From Pycnococcus provasolii (taxonomy: Eukaryota; Chlorophyta; Pseudoscourfieldiophyceae; Pseudoscourfieldiales; Pycnococcaceae), in NCBI GenBank assembly GCA_938743325.2, contig OW568875.1:434001-498000 (forward strand): a stretch of DNA of 64,000 nucleotides, given 5' to 3'. This document shows, piece after piece, positions 1 through 9,066 of the stretch; position 1 is the first letter of the stretch, and each line of letters opens with the position of its first letter. Both the position numbers and the translations under genes were made by a program. The notes under the pieces were generated by a model. It was not told the origin of the DNA, did not search any database, and was given only the letters and a program-made list of their open reading frames with translations.

Positions 1-35
1 TTTGTCATTCTCACTTATTCCCTCGCTCATAGACT

Positions 36-800
36 ATGCTGTCAGCGTCGATGTTGTCATCGCTGTTTCGTCAATGTGGTGTTTCTTCCAGGATACCACG
101 CCTTTCTACGGGTACGTCCATGGGTTTCTTTCACGAGACGTGTGGTGTTTCTTTTTCTTCCAGCCAGGCATTCAGCAGCTCAGGTGCAGGTGGTGTGCTG
201 GTCCCTGCATCCTTGCCTGACCTGCCGTACGACTACAGCGCGCTCGAACCTGCCATATCCGCGGACATCATGAAACTGCACCACAGCAAGCACCACCAAA
301 CGTACGTCACCAACTTCAACGCGACAATGGAGAAAGTACTCGACGCACAGGCGAAGGGAGATACCGCCGCGGCTATCGCACTCCAGGGCGCAGTCAAGTT
401 CAACGGAGGAGGGCACGTCAACCACTCCATCTTCTGGCAGAACCTTTGCCCGGTCAAGGACTTCACGCCGCCCGAGGGTGCGCTCCTCTCAGCCATCAAC
501 GACGAGTTTGGAAGCCTCGACGCGTTCCAGACCAAGTTCGCAGCCACTGCCGCAGGTGTGCAGGGCAGCGGGTGGGGATGGCTCGGGTACGACAAGGCGA
601 CCGGCCGCCTCGCCATCACGACGACGGCGAACCAGGACCCGTGTGTCACGACGGGCCTCGTTCCTCTTCTCGGCGTCGACGTTTGGGAGCACGCGTACTA
701 CCTGCAGTACAAGAACGTTCGTCCTGACTACTTGAAGGCTGTGTGGGACGTCGTCAACTGGAAAGACGTCGCGACGAAACTCGAGCACGCGAAAGCTTAA
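36..800 (+). CDS. Mitochondrial manganese superoxide dismutase
   Basis: Converts superoxide to oxygen and hydrogen peroxide, probably in the mitochondrial matrix. The mature part begins near [13 protein letters not shown] and carries the Mn/Fe-SOD metal ligands: His in MKLHHSKHH, His in [11 protein letters not shown], and the Asp/His pair in DVWEHAYY. The GSGWGWLGY and KFNGGGH contexts are Mn-type. The ATG at 36 opens a Ser/Arg-rich presequence. The ORF is open throughout, but positions 112-183 look like a 72-nt in-frame intron (GTACGT donor, CTCAG acceptor, phase 1). Splicing it gives about 230 residues with a leader typical of mitochondrial targeting; reading through gives 254. The family call is secure. 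The intron is inferred from its size and splice sites. Confidence 0.93.
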   Translation: MLSASMLSSLFRQCGVSSRIPRLSTGTSMGFFHETCGVSFSSSQAFSSSGAGGVLVPASLPDLPYDYSALEPAISADIMKLHHSKHHQTYVTNFNATMEKVLDAQAKGDTAAAIALQGAVKFNGGGHVNHSIFWQNLCPVKDFTPPEGALLSAINDEFGSLDAFQTKFAATAAGVQGSGWGWLGYDKATGRLAITTTANQDPCVTTGLVPLLGVDVWEHAYYLQYKNVRPDYLKAVWDVVNWKDVATKLEHAKA

Positions 801-850
801 AAAAAGTAGTACACAAGGAGTAAAACCCCGAAGTAAAACCCCGAAATCCG

Positions 851-879
851 AACCCTAACCCTAACCCTAACCCTAACCC
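851..879. repeat. Telomere-like (CCCTAA)n tract
   Basis: About five CCCTAA units between the SOD stop and the TLC gene, roughly 220 bp upstream of the TLC start. One of a family of similar tracts in the 5' intergenic regions of this window. Confidence 0.9.
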
Positions 880-905
880 GACGACCTCTTGCAGACCTCT
901 TGCAG

Positions 906-965
906 CTGTGCTGTGCTGTGCTGTGCTGTGCTGTGCTGTGCTGTGCTGTGCTGTGCTGTGCTGTG
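906..965. repeat. CTGTG pentanucleotide microsatellite
   Basis: Twelve perfect copies of CTGTG in a row, just downstream of the telomere-like tract and upstream of the TLC gene. Likely variable in length between strains. Confidence 0.97.
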
Positions 966-1101
966 CGGCTTATCACATTTAGCCTGTAGCCAGATCGACT
1001 CTGCTCTGCTTAATCTGCGTTATCCTGTACAGGCTCTGTCACTGGTTGGTGTGGTTGTCACTGGTTAAGTGTGTGGTTGGTGTGACTTGTTGGCCGGCGC
1101 T

Positions 1102-1923
1102 ATGAGCAGTACTAGTGTGCCACTCGGAGTGTCCCTCGTGCTCGCCTACATAGCCCTGTACGTCGCCATATACGCCGCTGTAACCACGCAAAAGGCTGGC
1201 GCGACGTGGCTCGCCGCCGAGCTCGCGGGCGTGGCGTGCAGCTTCGTGCACGGAGTCGTGTGCACGATTGTCGCATCACTATTGCTCTACGACAGGTGGC
1301 AAAGCGTAGTCAACAGAGACCTCCACTTGACGGCGTGGATAGAAAAGGACTTGGCGTACGCACCAAATACGAGAAAGGAAGACTGGCTCATGCAGTTCTC
1401 GTGCGCATACTTTCTCGTCGATAGCGTTCACCTGGCCGTGTACGGACGCAAGAGCAAGTGGGAGACGCGCATCTTGCTTGCTCACCACTTCGCAACAACC
1501 GCCTACGAAGTCACGAGCTGGATGTACGGCTCAGGTGCCGCGGGAGTGTTGATGCTCATGGCAATTGGCGAAATCACAAGCCCACTGCAGAACATATGGG
1601 TTGCCGCACGCGCGCTCGTGCGACGAGACTCGCTGGCCGCGATGAGCTTGAGAAAGTATGGGCAGAGTGTTTACTTCGTTATCACTCCCCTCTACTCGTT
1701 TCTGTTCGTGCTGAACCGCTGCTTCGTGGGGCCGCCGGCCGTGTACTTCTTCGTGCTAGGCCTCGTGAACAAACACGCTCGCACAAAGACGCAGGTGCCA
1801 ACATGGTGCATGGTGCTTTGGTTGCTGTGCAGCTTTGGTGGTACCGCGGGTGGTTTCTGGTGGGCCATCAGACTAAAAATGGGCGAGAAAAGGAGAGAGC
1901 TTGAGATGAATAAGGAACTTTGA
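1102..1923 (+). CDS. TLC-domain multi-pass membrane protein
   Basis: Protein of 273 residues with about six hydrophobic segments and a TRAM/LAG1/CLN8-type core: a loop with YDRWQSVVNRD, then FLVDSVHLAVYGR, then LLAHHFATTAYE, which holds the paired His typical of the fold. It most resembles the TLCD (TMEM56-like) branch rather than ceramide synthases, because no homeobox region or extended Lag motif is visible. Role in membrane lipid composition or lipid sensing is inferred from the family. ATG 1102 is preferred over the earlier in-frame non-ATG start because the first hydrophobic segment follows it directly. The C-terminus is short and basic. Its 3' end faces the WW gene with a 140-bp gap. 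Confidence 0.8.
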   Translation: MSSTSVPLGVSLVLAYIALYVAIYAAVTTQKAGATWLAAELAGVACSFVHGVVCTIVASLLLYDRWQSVVNRDLHLTAWIEKDLAYAPNTRKEDWLMQFSCAYFLVDSVHLAVYGRKSKWETRILLAHHFATTAYEVTSWMYGSGAAGVLMLMAIGEITSPLQNIWVAARALVRRDSLAAMSLRKYGQSVYFVITPLYSFLFVLNRCFVGPPAVYFFVLGLVNKHARTKTQVPTWCMVLWLLCSFGGTAGGFWWAIRLKMGEKRRELEMNKEL

Positions 1924-2063
1924 TATACTTTGATATATAATATGTACATAACAAGTAACTACTAACTCATTGTTGACCAACGCAGCGCACCTTTAGCCGC
2001 CGCCCTGGCCCGCACGCAAGTGCTCTGAGATGGCGTGCTCGAAGAAATTCATCACGGCAGCAG

Positions 2064-3677
2064 TCACCTTCTCCTAGCTCGTGCAGCGTTTAACGCTTGC
2101 ACTGCAGCCATCACAGTTCCCTTGCGGGGTCTTGGCGTCTGTGCAGGCGTCGGTTGTGGTGGCGCAACTGGGGCTGGGGCTGGAATTTCTGTCGCCGCAG
2201 GTGCGGCAAGAGCTGACGCCGGTGTCGCTGCAGCCGCCATCAAATTCGCTGCTGCGGCACCTTCCGGGCTTGCCAACGCTGCCGCGTACGCGCGCATCGC
2301 CTTAATCGCTTGCACGGCTTGTATGCTCGAATGTAACTTCTGCGATGGCGGGCTCGCTGGTGCGAGAGCGAGCGCATTTGGATTCGGCTGCTTCGGCAAA
2401 GGAAGCGCAAAGACGTCTTCTCCTTCAGGCCACTCCCACGTCGTTTCACCCGTGGCGAGGCATATGTAGTAGTCCTCTCCACTTGTCGGATCTACTGCCT
2501 GCAACCATCGTTGTGCTTGTGGTGGTTCCGGCTGCGACAGCGATATCGGCGTTTGCTGTGGCGGTGATTGTTGCTGTGGTTGCTGTGGTGGAATGGCAGG
2601 TGCAAATGCGGGTGGTGGTGGCTGGTCGTGCTGTGGGGCGTACGCTCGAGATTGCGGCGAGTCATGCTGCACGCCACCGTACGAAGTGTACGAAGTTGTT
2701 GCCGGAGGAGGTGGCTGCTGCAGTTGCGTTGGTGAATGCGCCTGCTGATGATTTGCCGCCATCGGTGGTGGTGGTAGCGCAAACGTCTGCTGCATCTGAG
2801 TCGGCGGCGAGTCCCAACCTGCCGTCGTCGCGGAGGGAGATGCTCGTGAAAACTGTTGATGATGATGGAGATGCGGAGGAGGGGTGGACGTGTTGACCGA
2901 TTCGACTGGCGAGCCGAACATACCTGGCACAGCAGCTATATTTTGGGCATAGTTGGGCTGTGGCGGCGGTGGCTGCTGGTGGTGGTGGTGGTAATGTTGT
3001 TGTTGATGTTGTTGTTGCTGCTGCTGATGCGGCGGCGGCGGCGGCGACGTGTAAGCTGCACGACTGCCTGCGACGGGGCTCGCCGCGGCGGCAATGCTTG
3101 CGTACACGCCTTGCGCCGACGGCGACGAGCTCGTGAGCGGGTGCTCCCACCTCGTCTCTCGCGTTGCTCGGTGCACGTAGTACTCTCTCGCCATACCTGG
3201 TCTGCGCACAGCGACCCACGCGGCATCCACGGCGTAGACGACGGTGCCGTCAGGCCTCACTACCGCCTGGCGGCTTCCTCCTGGCGTTGGTGGATTCTGC
3301 GGCGCTGCGGCAAGCGTGTTCGACTCCCACCTGCGTTCTCCGGTGGTTCTGGAAAATAAGTACGAGGCACCCGTGTTGGGGTCACGCGCTCGTTCCCAAC
3401 CCGCTGGCGGCGGCGGGTTGTTCGTTGTTGTTGTTGCTGCTGCTGCTGCTGCTGTGTTAGGCTGTCTCTGCGAAGCGTACGGCGGTGGCGGTTGTTGATG
3501 TTGATGTTGATGTTGATGTTGAGCGCCGGCCATCGCCATCATTTCGGCTTCCGTCGTCGATCCTCCTCCTGGAGGAAGTTTCAGAAAGTCTTCGTGCCAG
3601 AGCGCCTTTTGCATCGCCTTGTTGACGTGGTACAGCTTACCGTCCACGGTTGTGCGCGGTTCCCACCGGTCCGCCAT
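2064..3677 (-). CDS. Gln/Pro/His-rich protein with WW domains
   Basis: Protein of 537 residues starting MADRWEPRTTVDGK. It carries WW or WW-like domains that bind proline-rich ligands: one at the N-terminus (DRWEPRTT...ALWHED, degenerate), one at about residues 90-125 (AGWERARDPNTGASYLF...RRWES), one at about 145-185 (DAAWVAVRRPG...REYYVHRATRETRWEHP), and one near residue 400 (RWLQAVDPTSGEDYYI...TTWEWP). Low-complexity Q, H, P and A runs lie between them, partly encoded by simple trinucleotide arrays. The C-terminus ends in an Ala-rich, basic KGTVMAAVQALNAARARRR. The frame extends upstream to 3851, but the ATG at 3677 sits directly before the first WW. A splicing or transcription adaptor is possible; the exact orthologue is unknown. 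Confidence 0.72.
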   Translation of the reverse strand: MADRWEPRTTVDGKLYHVNKAMQKALWHEDFLKLPPGGGSTTEAEMMAMAGAQHQHQHQHQQPPPPYASQRQPNTAAAAAATTTTNNPPPPAGWERARDPNTGASYLFSRTTGERRWESNTLAAAPQNPPTPGGSRQAVVRPDGTVVYAVDAAWVAVRRPGMAREYYVHRATRETRWEHPLTSSSPSAQGVYASIAAAASPVAGSRAAYTSPPPPPHQQQQQQHQQQHYHHHHQQPPPPQPNYAQNIAAVPGMFGSPVESVNTSTPPPHLHHHQQFSRASPSATTAGWDSPPTQMQQTFALPPPPMAANHQQAHSPTQLQQPPPPATTSYTSYGGVQHDSPQSRAYAPQHDQPPPPAFAPAIPPQQPQQQSPPQQTPISLSQPEPPQAQRWLQAVDPTSGEDYYICLATGETTWEWPEGEDVFALPLPKQPNPNALALAPASPPSQKLHSSIQAVQAIKAMRAYAAALASPEGAAAANLMAAAATPASALAAPAATEIPAPAPVAPPQPTPAQTPRPRKGTVMAAVQALNAARARRR

Positions 3678-4351
3678 ATTCACTGAAGTACAGGGTACGT
3701 CGCAATATATATCCTCCTCAGGTGGCCTGATATCAAGCCTGATAGAAGTGGCCGGCCGGCCCCTATTATTAGCGGCGTTATTAGAACAGAATAATGACAG
3801 AGTCAGCGAGACACACGACGTCCCCTGGGAGGACTCCCTAAAAGACGACAATGATGACGAACTTCACCAACTTCTTCACCAACAACTTCAATCACCCCTT
3901 GAGGAGGAGAGCCTGTACAGCCCTAATAAGGTTAGCTAACCCTAACCCTAACGCTCCTAACCCTAATGCCCTAACGCTCCTAACCCTAATGCCCTAATGC
4001 CCTAACCCTAATGCCCTAATGCCCTAACCCTTCCCCCCTTGGCCCCTTCCCCCCTTGTACAGTATTGTTTTCAGTTTTCTGAAATGTCATCTGTGCGGCT
4101 ATTGAAGAAGAAGAAGTTAACAACCCCTGGCAGCCCCTCAAATAAGGTTCTCGCCCCCTCCCCAGCCTCAGGTCTTCAGGAGCTTTCCTTACCGAAACGG
4201 ACAGCTATTGTTCGCATCAGCATCAGCATCATCAATCACCACAGTAGAAGTGCCCTGTGTCTTTATTCGTTTCACTTCATTCTCTCTCTCTTACCTTATT
4301 ACCTTATTGCCTTGCCTTATTTGTGCTTTGTATATTGTTATAGTTAAGCTT
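3678..4351. promoter_or_regulatory. Shared divergent upstream region with telomere-like repeats
   Basis: This 674-bp head-to-head interval lies between the WW gene and the D-box/KEN gene. Positions 3937-4030 hold degenerate telomere-like arrays (CCCTAA mixed with CTCCTAA and TGCCCTAA). A pyrimidine-rich stretch precedes the ATG at 4352. No convincing gene is seen. Confidence 0.6.
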
Positions 4352-5144
4352 ATGCCTTCCTTGCGTTCGACTCGGTCGTCGCGTCGTCATTTGGAAGAAG
4401 AGTTTTTGTTGGAATCTTGCCAGGTGATGTCTCCTTCCCTTCCCTTGAAGGCGGGGAAAGCAATGAAGCGACGAACGCATACCGCCTCTTTGGAGTCCAT
4501 GGAGAGCATGGGAAAGGCGGTGAACACGAACATGGCAATGTCTCCTTCGTTGTCAACGATGACATCAGTGTGTACACAGGCTAGTAAGAAGAACAACAAT
4601 AATAAGGTGCGCACGCCGCTCGCCTCTTTATCGAATCAGAATAATAAGGGAAGCACAGCTCATAATATTGAGAAGTCAAAGGCGTACGCTGGACCTGCAA
4701 AAGACCTCGTGGGACTCGACAAAAGTATCAAGGACCTGCTCAAAGAAGCTATGGAGGACGTACGTGCACACACCTAATTGTATCACTCATGAACCCGCAC
4801 AAGCTGTAAAAGTCTCTCTAACACCTGCACAACCACAAAAAAAAATACAGGAGTCGCCGCTGACGCCGCCGACGCGCGTGACGATGGGTGTTTACCGTGA
4901 CCGCCAACCGCAGTTGGACGACGACGACGACGACGAAGACGCGCAGGAGGTGCAGGAGCAGAAGGAGAATTGGGAGTGGCACGATGCCGAGGAGGACTAC
5001 GAAACAGACTACGACGTCGACGAGTCGAGGCTGCTATGTGGCGCACTCGCTTCTCTGAACCTTTCGTCCGCGTGCAGCGAAAGCGGCCAGATGCTTCGAG
5101 GCTTGCCGGTGCCTGCAGGAAAGCACACGCGCTTTGAAGACTAG
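4352..5144 (+). CDS. Putative APC/C substrate with D-box and KEN box
   Basis: Two exons, 4352-4759 and 4851-5144, with a 91-nt intron (GTACGT donor, ATACAG acceptor), giving 233 residues. No enzyme domain is seen. Residues 87-95 are RTPLASLSN, which fits the destruction-box consensus RxxLxxxxN. Residues 174-176 are KEN. At least five S/T-P sites (two MSPS, RTP, ESP, LTPP) would suit CDK phosphorylation. The N-terminal half is basic and Ser/Thr-rich; the second exon begins with an acidic run (DDDDDDED) followed by WEWHDAEEDYETDYD. This is the layout of cell-cycle regulators destroyed by the anaphase-promoting complex, such as securin or sororin-like proteins, but no homology to a named one is recognised. 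Expression of the gene is likely; its identity is open. Confidence 0.6.
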
Positions 5145-5167
5145 CGTGGAGAGTAACAACATTGTTT

Positions 5168-5899
5168 TTACTTCGCACCAGCCTCCTCAAGCAACTTAGC
5201 GAGTTCCCCGTTCGCGTTGAGTCGCATGGTATCGTCGCAGCCTCCGACGTGCTTTCCTCCGATGAAGATGTTAGGTACGGTTCGCTGTCCCGTCATGTCC
5301 TGGAGAGCCGCTTGAATTTCGCGCTCTTCGTGCACTTGGTCGATCTCGATCACGGCGGGCGTGACGTTGAGCGATGCGAACAGGCTTTTGACCTGCGTGC
5401 AGAATGGGCAGTAGGTTTTCGAGTAAATGATGACGGCGTTTTCTGCGTTTTTCGCGGCGATGAGTTGTTGGATTTCGTCGCCGGATGACGCTCCGGCGCC
5501 TGATCCAGCGGCGGCTTTCGCTGTGAAGGTTGCCTGCATCGTCGACGTCGTCGTCGTCCCTGTCGTATCTGCACCACGACGTGTGAACGGCGCGAGAAGT
5601 CCACGCACAGCGCCTGCGACTGACGAAGTTGTTGCGGCTGCTGAGACGGTCCAGAGCGCGTTCGGACCACCACCACCACCACCACCAAGACACCCTGATC
5701 TCCTACTCCCCTGGGATCCAACACCCCTGAAAGAAGCCGCACACCAAGAAGTCCTCCTGAAAGCCGCTGACTGCCCGGCTAAAACCGACGAACCAAAACC
5801 GCGCGTCTTCAGAGTACTCGTATGGTGGAGTCGTGAAGCTGACACAACAGCCGCTGTACTACTGTGGCACTGCCCTAGAGACCCATGTAAGAAGGACAT
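5168..5899 (-). CDS. Dithiol glutaredoxin with long N-terminal leader
   Basis: The last 105 or so residues form a class I glutaredoxin: CPFC active site in YSKTYCPFCTQVKSLF, the TVPNIFIGGKHVGGCDD glutathione-binding TVP and GG motifs, and the C-terminal helix ELAKLLEEAGAK. It would reduce disulfides and glutathione-protein adducts. The preceding 135 residues are rich in Ser, Ala, Arg and Gly, with a seven-Gly run, and look like a plastid or mitochondrial targeting leader plus spacer. The compartment cannot be fixed by eye. ATG at 5899, with a second in-frame Met soon after. The stop lies 23 bp from the stop of the convergent D-box/KEN gene, so their 3' UTRs must overlap. Confidence 0.88.
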   Translation of the reverse strand: MSFLHGSLGQCHSSTAAVVSASRLHHTSTLKTRGFGSSVLAGQSAAFRRTSWCAASFRGVGSQGSRRSGCLGGGGGGGPNALWTVSAAATTSSVAGAVRGLLAPFTRRGADTTGTTTTSTMQATFTAKAAAGSGAGASSGDEIQQLIAAKNAENAVIIYSKTYCPFCTQVKSLFASLNVTPAVIEIDQVHEEREIQAALQDMTGQRTVPNIFIGGKHVGGCDDTMRLNANGELAKLLEEAGAK

Positions 5900-6311
5900 G
5901 ATACACAGTTGTGCACGAAAACAGTACTATTTTGAGTATTTTCTGGGAGAAAACGATACCACGAAAAGAGGGAAAGTTCAACCTTTAGGTTCAACGGATT
6001 AGTTCAAGGGATTCTGAGGTGAGATTTCACGTGATCGGCCCCGAGAGGATCACGTGAATCACTCTCTAGGTAAAGGTGGTGTGCTGGTGTCATGGTGACG
6101 ATGCAAATAAATTCGGGGTTAGGATTAGGGTTAGACAGTTAGGGTTTTAAACAGTTCGGGTTCGGGTTTTCAGTTCGGGTTCGGGCTCTTACCTTATTAT
6201 CGTAGGGGAAAAATCCGGGAGTCTCCTAGATAAGGCCTAATAAGGCGTCTCGTGTCGGACTCTTCATCGTCCCTTCCTTCCCCCCTCCAGGGCTCGCCCA
6301 TCCTAAAAACC
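5900..6311. promoter_or_regulatory. Divergent promoter region with TTAGGG and TTCGGG units
   Basis: Head-to-head interval between the glutaredoxin and DHQS genes. Positions 6112-6186 carry TTAGGG, ATTAGGG and several TTCGGG units in one cluster. A short inverted motif (GATCACGTGAATC and GTGATC) occurs at about 6025-6060, with a CACGTG E-box/G-box core that could bind bHLH or bZIP factors. Confidence 0.55.
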
Positions 6312-7571
6312 ATGCCCGTGATGGCGCCGCGTACGATGACGATGACGACTCCAGGGTCCCACACTAACTTGACGAGTAGTTATTCTTCTTCAAGAACTCA
6401 TCATGCTCAAGGTCGTCATCTTGGTCGTTCCTCCTTTCGTCTGGTGCCTTCGAAAGCACTGGCTACTGGACATGAGGCTGAAATACACGCGACCGTTGAC
6501 GTTCCGCTCGGCGATCGAACGTACCCCATCTACGTCGGAACCAACCTGCTTTTGTCGCAAACGTGGACGAAACACGTCAAGGGCAAGTCCGCTATCGTCG
6601 TCACGAACGAAACCATCGCGCCGCTCTGGCTCGACCAGTGCGTCGCTGCGCTCGAAGAGGCGGGGAAAGATGTCGCAACGGCAATCCTACCCGACGGAGA
6701 GGAGTTCAAAACGCTCGAAACCATGAACCTCATCTTCGACGAAGCGCTCAAAAAGAGGCTCGACCGGAAAACGACCATGGTCGCGCTAGGTGGGGGCGTC
6801 ATCGGTGACGTCACCGGCTTCGCGGCGTCGTGCTACCAGCGAGGCGTCGAGTTCGTGCAGGTGCCCACCACAACCATGGCGCTCGTTGACAGCTCCGTGG
6901 GAGGGAAGACGGCTGTCAACCACGCGCTAGGGAAAAACATGATTGGGGCATTCTACCAGCCGCAGTGCGTCGTCGCGGACACGACGACACTCACCACGCT
7001 CCCGCAGCGCGAGCTCGTCAGCGGGTACGCCGAGGCTGTCAAGTACGGACTCATTCGCGACGCACCGTTCTTCGACTGGCTCGAGGAGAACGTGCAGGCA
7101 CTGCTCGACCGCGAGCCCGAGGCGATGGCGTACCTTGTCGAAAGAAGCTGCATCAACAAGGCGGAGGTGGTAAGCCAGGATGAAAAGGAGGGTGGCGTTC
7201 GCGCGTCGCTCAACCTCGGGCACACGTTCGGACACGCGATTGAGAATGGACTTGGGTACGGAGAGTGGCTGCACGGCGAGGCTGTGAGCGCGGGCATGGT
7301 GATGGCTGCTGACATGAGCGTACGCCTCGGCTGGATCGAGCCGTCCATCTTGGAACGAACCAAGGCGCTGCTCGAAGCCTTTGGAACGCCGACCGTTCCG
7401 CCGAAAGGTCGAATCACCGTCGAACAGTACAAGGCACTGATGTCCGTGGATAAGAAGGCGGATGCGGGAAAGATTGTGCTCGTTCTACTCAAGGGCGAGC
7501 TCGGCAACTTCGTCATCACGTCGGACTTCGATCCAGCTGTGCTAGATGAAGTGCTCGCAGACTATGCGTAA
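6312..7571 (+). CDS. DHQS: 3-dehydroquinate synthase, probably plastid-targeted
   Basis: Second step of the shikimate pathway: NAD-dependent, metal-dependent conversion of DAHP to 3-dehydroquinate. Diagnostic motifs are GGGVIGDVTGFAA (NAD-binding), VPTTTMALVDSSVGGKTAVNH, the metal ligand Glu in SGYAEAVKYG, and NLGHTFGHAIE and LHGEAVSAGM with the metal-binding His residues. From ATG 6312 it has 419 residues. About 60-70 leader residues rich in Ser, Thr and His precede the catalytic core, as expected for plastid import. The frame is open to a GTG at 6252, but ATG is preferred. It is single-function, not part of a fungal-type AROM fusion, which supports a photosynthetic host. The gene appears to have no intron. 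Confidence 0.95.
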   Translation: MPVMAPRTMTMTTPGSHTNLTSSYSSSRTHHAQGRHLGRSSFRLVPSKALATGHEAEIHATVDVPLGDRTYPIYVGTNLLLSQTWTKHVKGKSAIVVTNETIAPLWLDQCVAALEEAGKDVATAILPDGEEFKTLETMNLIFDEALKKRLDRKTTMVALGGGVIGDVTGFAASCYQRGVEFVQVPTTTMALVDSSVGGKTAVNHALGKNMIGAFYQPQCVVADTTTLTTLPQRELVSGYAEAVKYGLIRDAPFFDWLEENVQALLDREPEAMAYLVERSCINKAEVVSQDEKEGGVRASLNLGHTFGHAIENGLGYGEWLHGEAVSAGMVMAADMSVRLGWIEPSILERTKALLEAFGTPTVPPKGRITVEQYKALMSVDKKADAGKIVLVLLKGELGNFVITSDFDPAVLDEVLADYA

Positions 7572-7793
7572 TCTCGAGTTTTGTTTTTGCTGTTTCACTC
7601 TCAACACCCACCCACCGCCTTACAACTACAACTACAAAAAAAGGTTTCTTTGATTACGTTTGTACTGCGTCGTTTTCCATGTTTTTGTTTTCTTTGTGAT
7701 TGTAAGAAACGCCACTGTCATTCGTAATAGACAGTAGTTAGTAAGGTAGTCTGGTTTTAGTATCGGTAAGTAGAGCAAAAAAAAAAGCCTTGT

Positions 7794-8729
7794 TCAAAAC
7801 TCGAGGCGAACAGGATCGTGCCGCGTCCCATCTCCATTCCACGCGCTGGACACGAGTGTGGTTTCGTTGTAGAATCCCTTTTTGTGCGACAGCCTTCGCA
7901 AGCTCATCGTCGGCGATGCTTCCAACTTCACCTTGGTGCTTCCCGAAATAGCTGACGATCGCCTTACTGGTGTCCTGGGTGGTGGAGACGGCGACCTCAC
8001 CGGTGGCGAGCTGATTCGAACTCGCTTCTTCGGCTCAGGCGCCGGCTTAGTCTCCTTTTGCGAAGTGCTAGCACGCGCCGACGTCTTCTTCTGCGGCGAA
8101 GCAGCAGGCTGATTCTTCTTCGGGCTCTTTTTCGGCGATGGAGGTGTCGACGCTGGCGGTGGAGGTACCGGCGCCACCTGCTTGATCCTCTGCCTTCGCA
8201 TGACTCCCCCGCCGGCAGCTTTCCCGGTGTCGTCTTTGGTGGTCGTTGACTTGTTTCGTCGCGGCGACGTCGGCGGCGACGGGCTTGTCGTCTTGCGTTG
8301 GCGCGGCGGCTTCTTCGTCGCCTTCTCCAGCTCGGCTTCGATCGCCTGTCTCCCGCTTGCAGGTTTGTCTTTCGTCGCGGTCTTTCGTGTTGTTTCTGAC
8401 CGCGAAGACTTCTTCATGACGACGAGCGCGTAGTAGCTTGCAAACACCGCGCACACGACGGCGATCGTCGCGTACACGACCATCTCTCTTTGCGCGGCTG
8501 TCACGTCATTAAGTCCAAGTCGTTCAAGCACACGAGCAAATTGATCGAAAAACGCACGCGACAACGACGCAACACCATCCGACGAGAACGCAGACGACGA
8601 GGAAGCCGAATCCGACGAGTCCAATGATGACGAATCCAAGTCCAAGTCCATCGATCCGAGCCCTCCTGACCCTGGAGACCCTGGAGTGTCCTCCGCGGAC
8701 ACAGGCAAGGAGTCTGAGGAGGCAGACAT
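7794..8729 (-). CDS. Single-pass membrane protein with basic Lys/Pro/Ser-rich tail
   Basis: Protein of 311 residues from ATG 8729. Layout: acidic Ser/Asp-rich N-terminus (DLDLDSSSLDSSDSASSSS), a short predicted helix (AFFDQFARVLERLGLNDV), one transmembrane segment at about residues 83-107 (YATIAVVCAVFASYYALVV), then a disordered basic tail full of SPKK/SPPP/SPRR motifs. The last 27 residues (KKGFYNETTLVSS...RLEF) are not low-complexity and may be a docking peptide. No family is recognised. The SP-rich tail suggests proline-directed phosphorylation. The open frame continues upstream through the telomere-like tract to 9230, but that part is unlikely to be coding. Confidence 0.6.
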   Translation of the reverse strand: MSASSDSLPVSAEDTPGSPGSGGLGSMDLDLDSSSLDSSDSASSSSAFSSDGVASLSRAFFDQFARVLERLGLNDVTAAQREMVVYATIAVVCAVFASYYALVVMKKSSRSETTRKTATKDKPASGRQAIEAELEKATKKPPRQRKTTSPSPPTSPRRNKSTTTKDDTGKAAGGGVMRRQRIKQVAPVPPPPASTPPSPKKSPKKNQPAASPQKKTSARASTSQKETKPAPEPKKRVRISSPPVRSPSPPPRTPVRRSSAISGSTKVKLEASPTMSLRRLSHKKGFYNETTLVSSAWNGDGTRHDPVRLEF

Positions 8730-8988
8730 GAAAAGGACACAGATGACTGAGAACAGCAGACACACAATACGAAAGAAAAGAATCCGAGTAGATACAGAGG
8801 TAGATTCAGTCAATGAGACCACGAGTGTGAGCAGTGAGTGTGAAACACTGTGGAGTTCACGGAACGGAACGTAGTTAATAACGTGACGTGACGGAACCAA
8901 TACCAATAAATTGACAGATACAGATCCAAAGGGTGGGGAAAAAGACCCAAGGCCCAAGGGGGAGGAACAAAGAGAAAAAAAACTAACA

Positions 8989-9047
8989 TTAGGGTTAGGG
9001 TTAGGACAGGAGGGCATTAGGGTTAGGGTTAGGGTTAGGGTTAGGGT
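8989..9047. repeat. Telomere-like (TTAGGG)n tract
   Basis: Two blocks of TTAGGG (three and about five units) separated by ACAGGAGGGCA, 260-320 bp upstream of the ATG at 8729 and just beyond the EB1-like stop codon. Confidence 0.9.
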
Positions 9048-9066
9048 TCTCTGTTTGGTACTTATG

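Noticed and set aside
851-879. True chromosome end
   Set aside because: The tracts are only about 5 units long, occur many times in both orientations and are flanked by genes on both sides, so they are interstitial.
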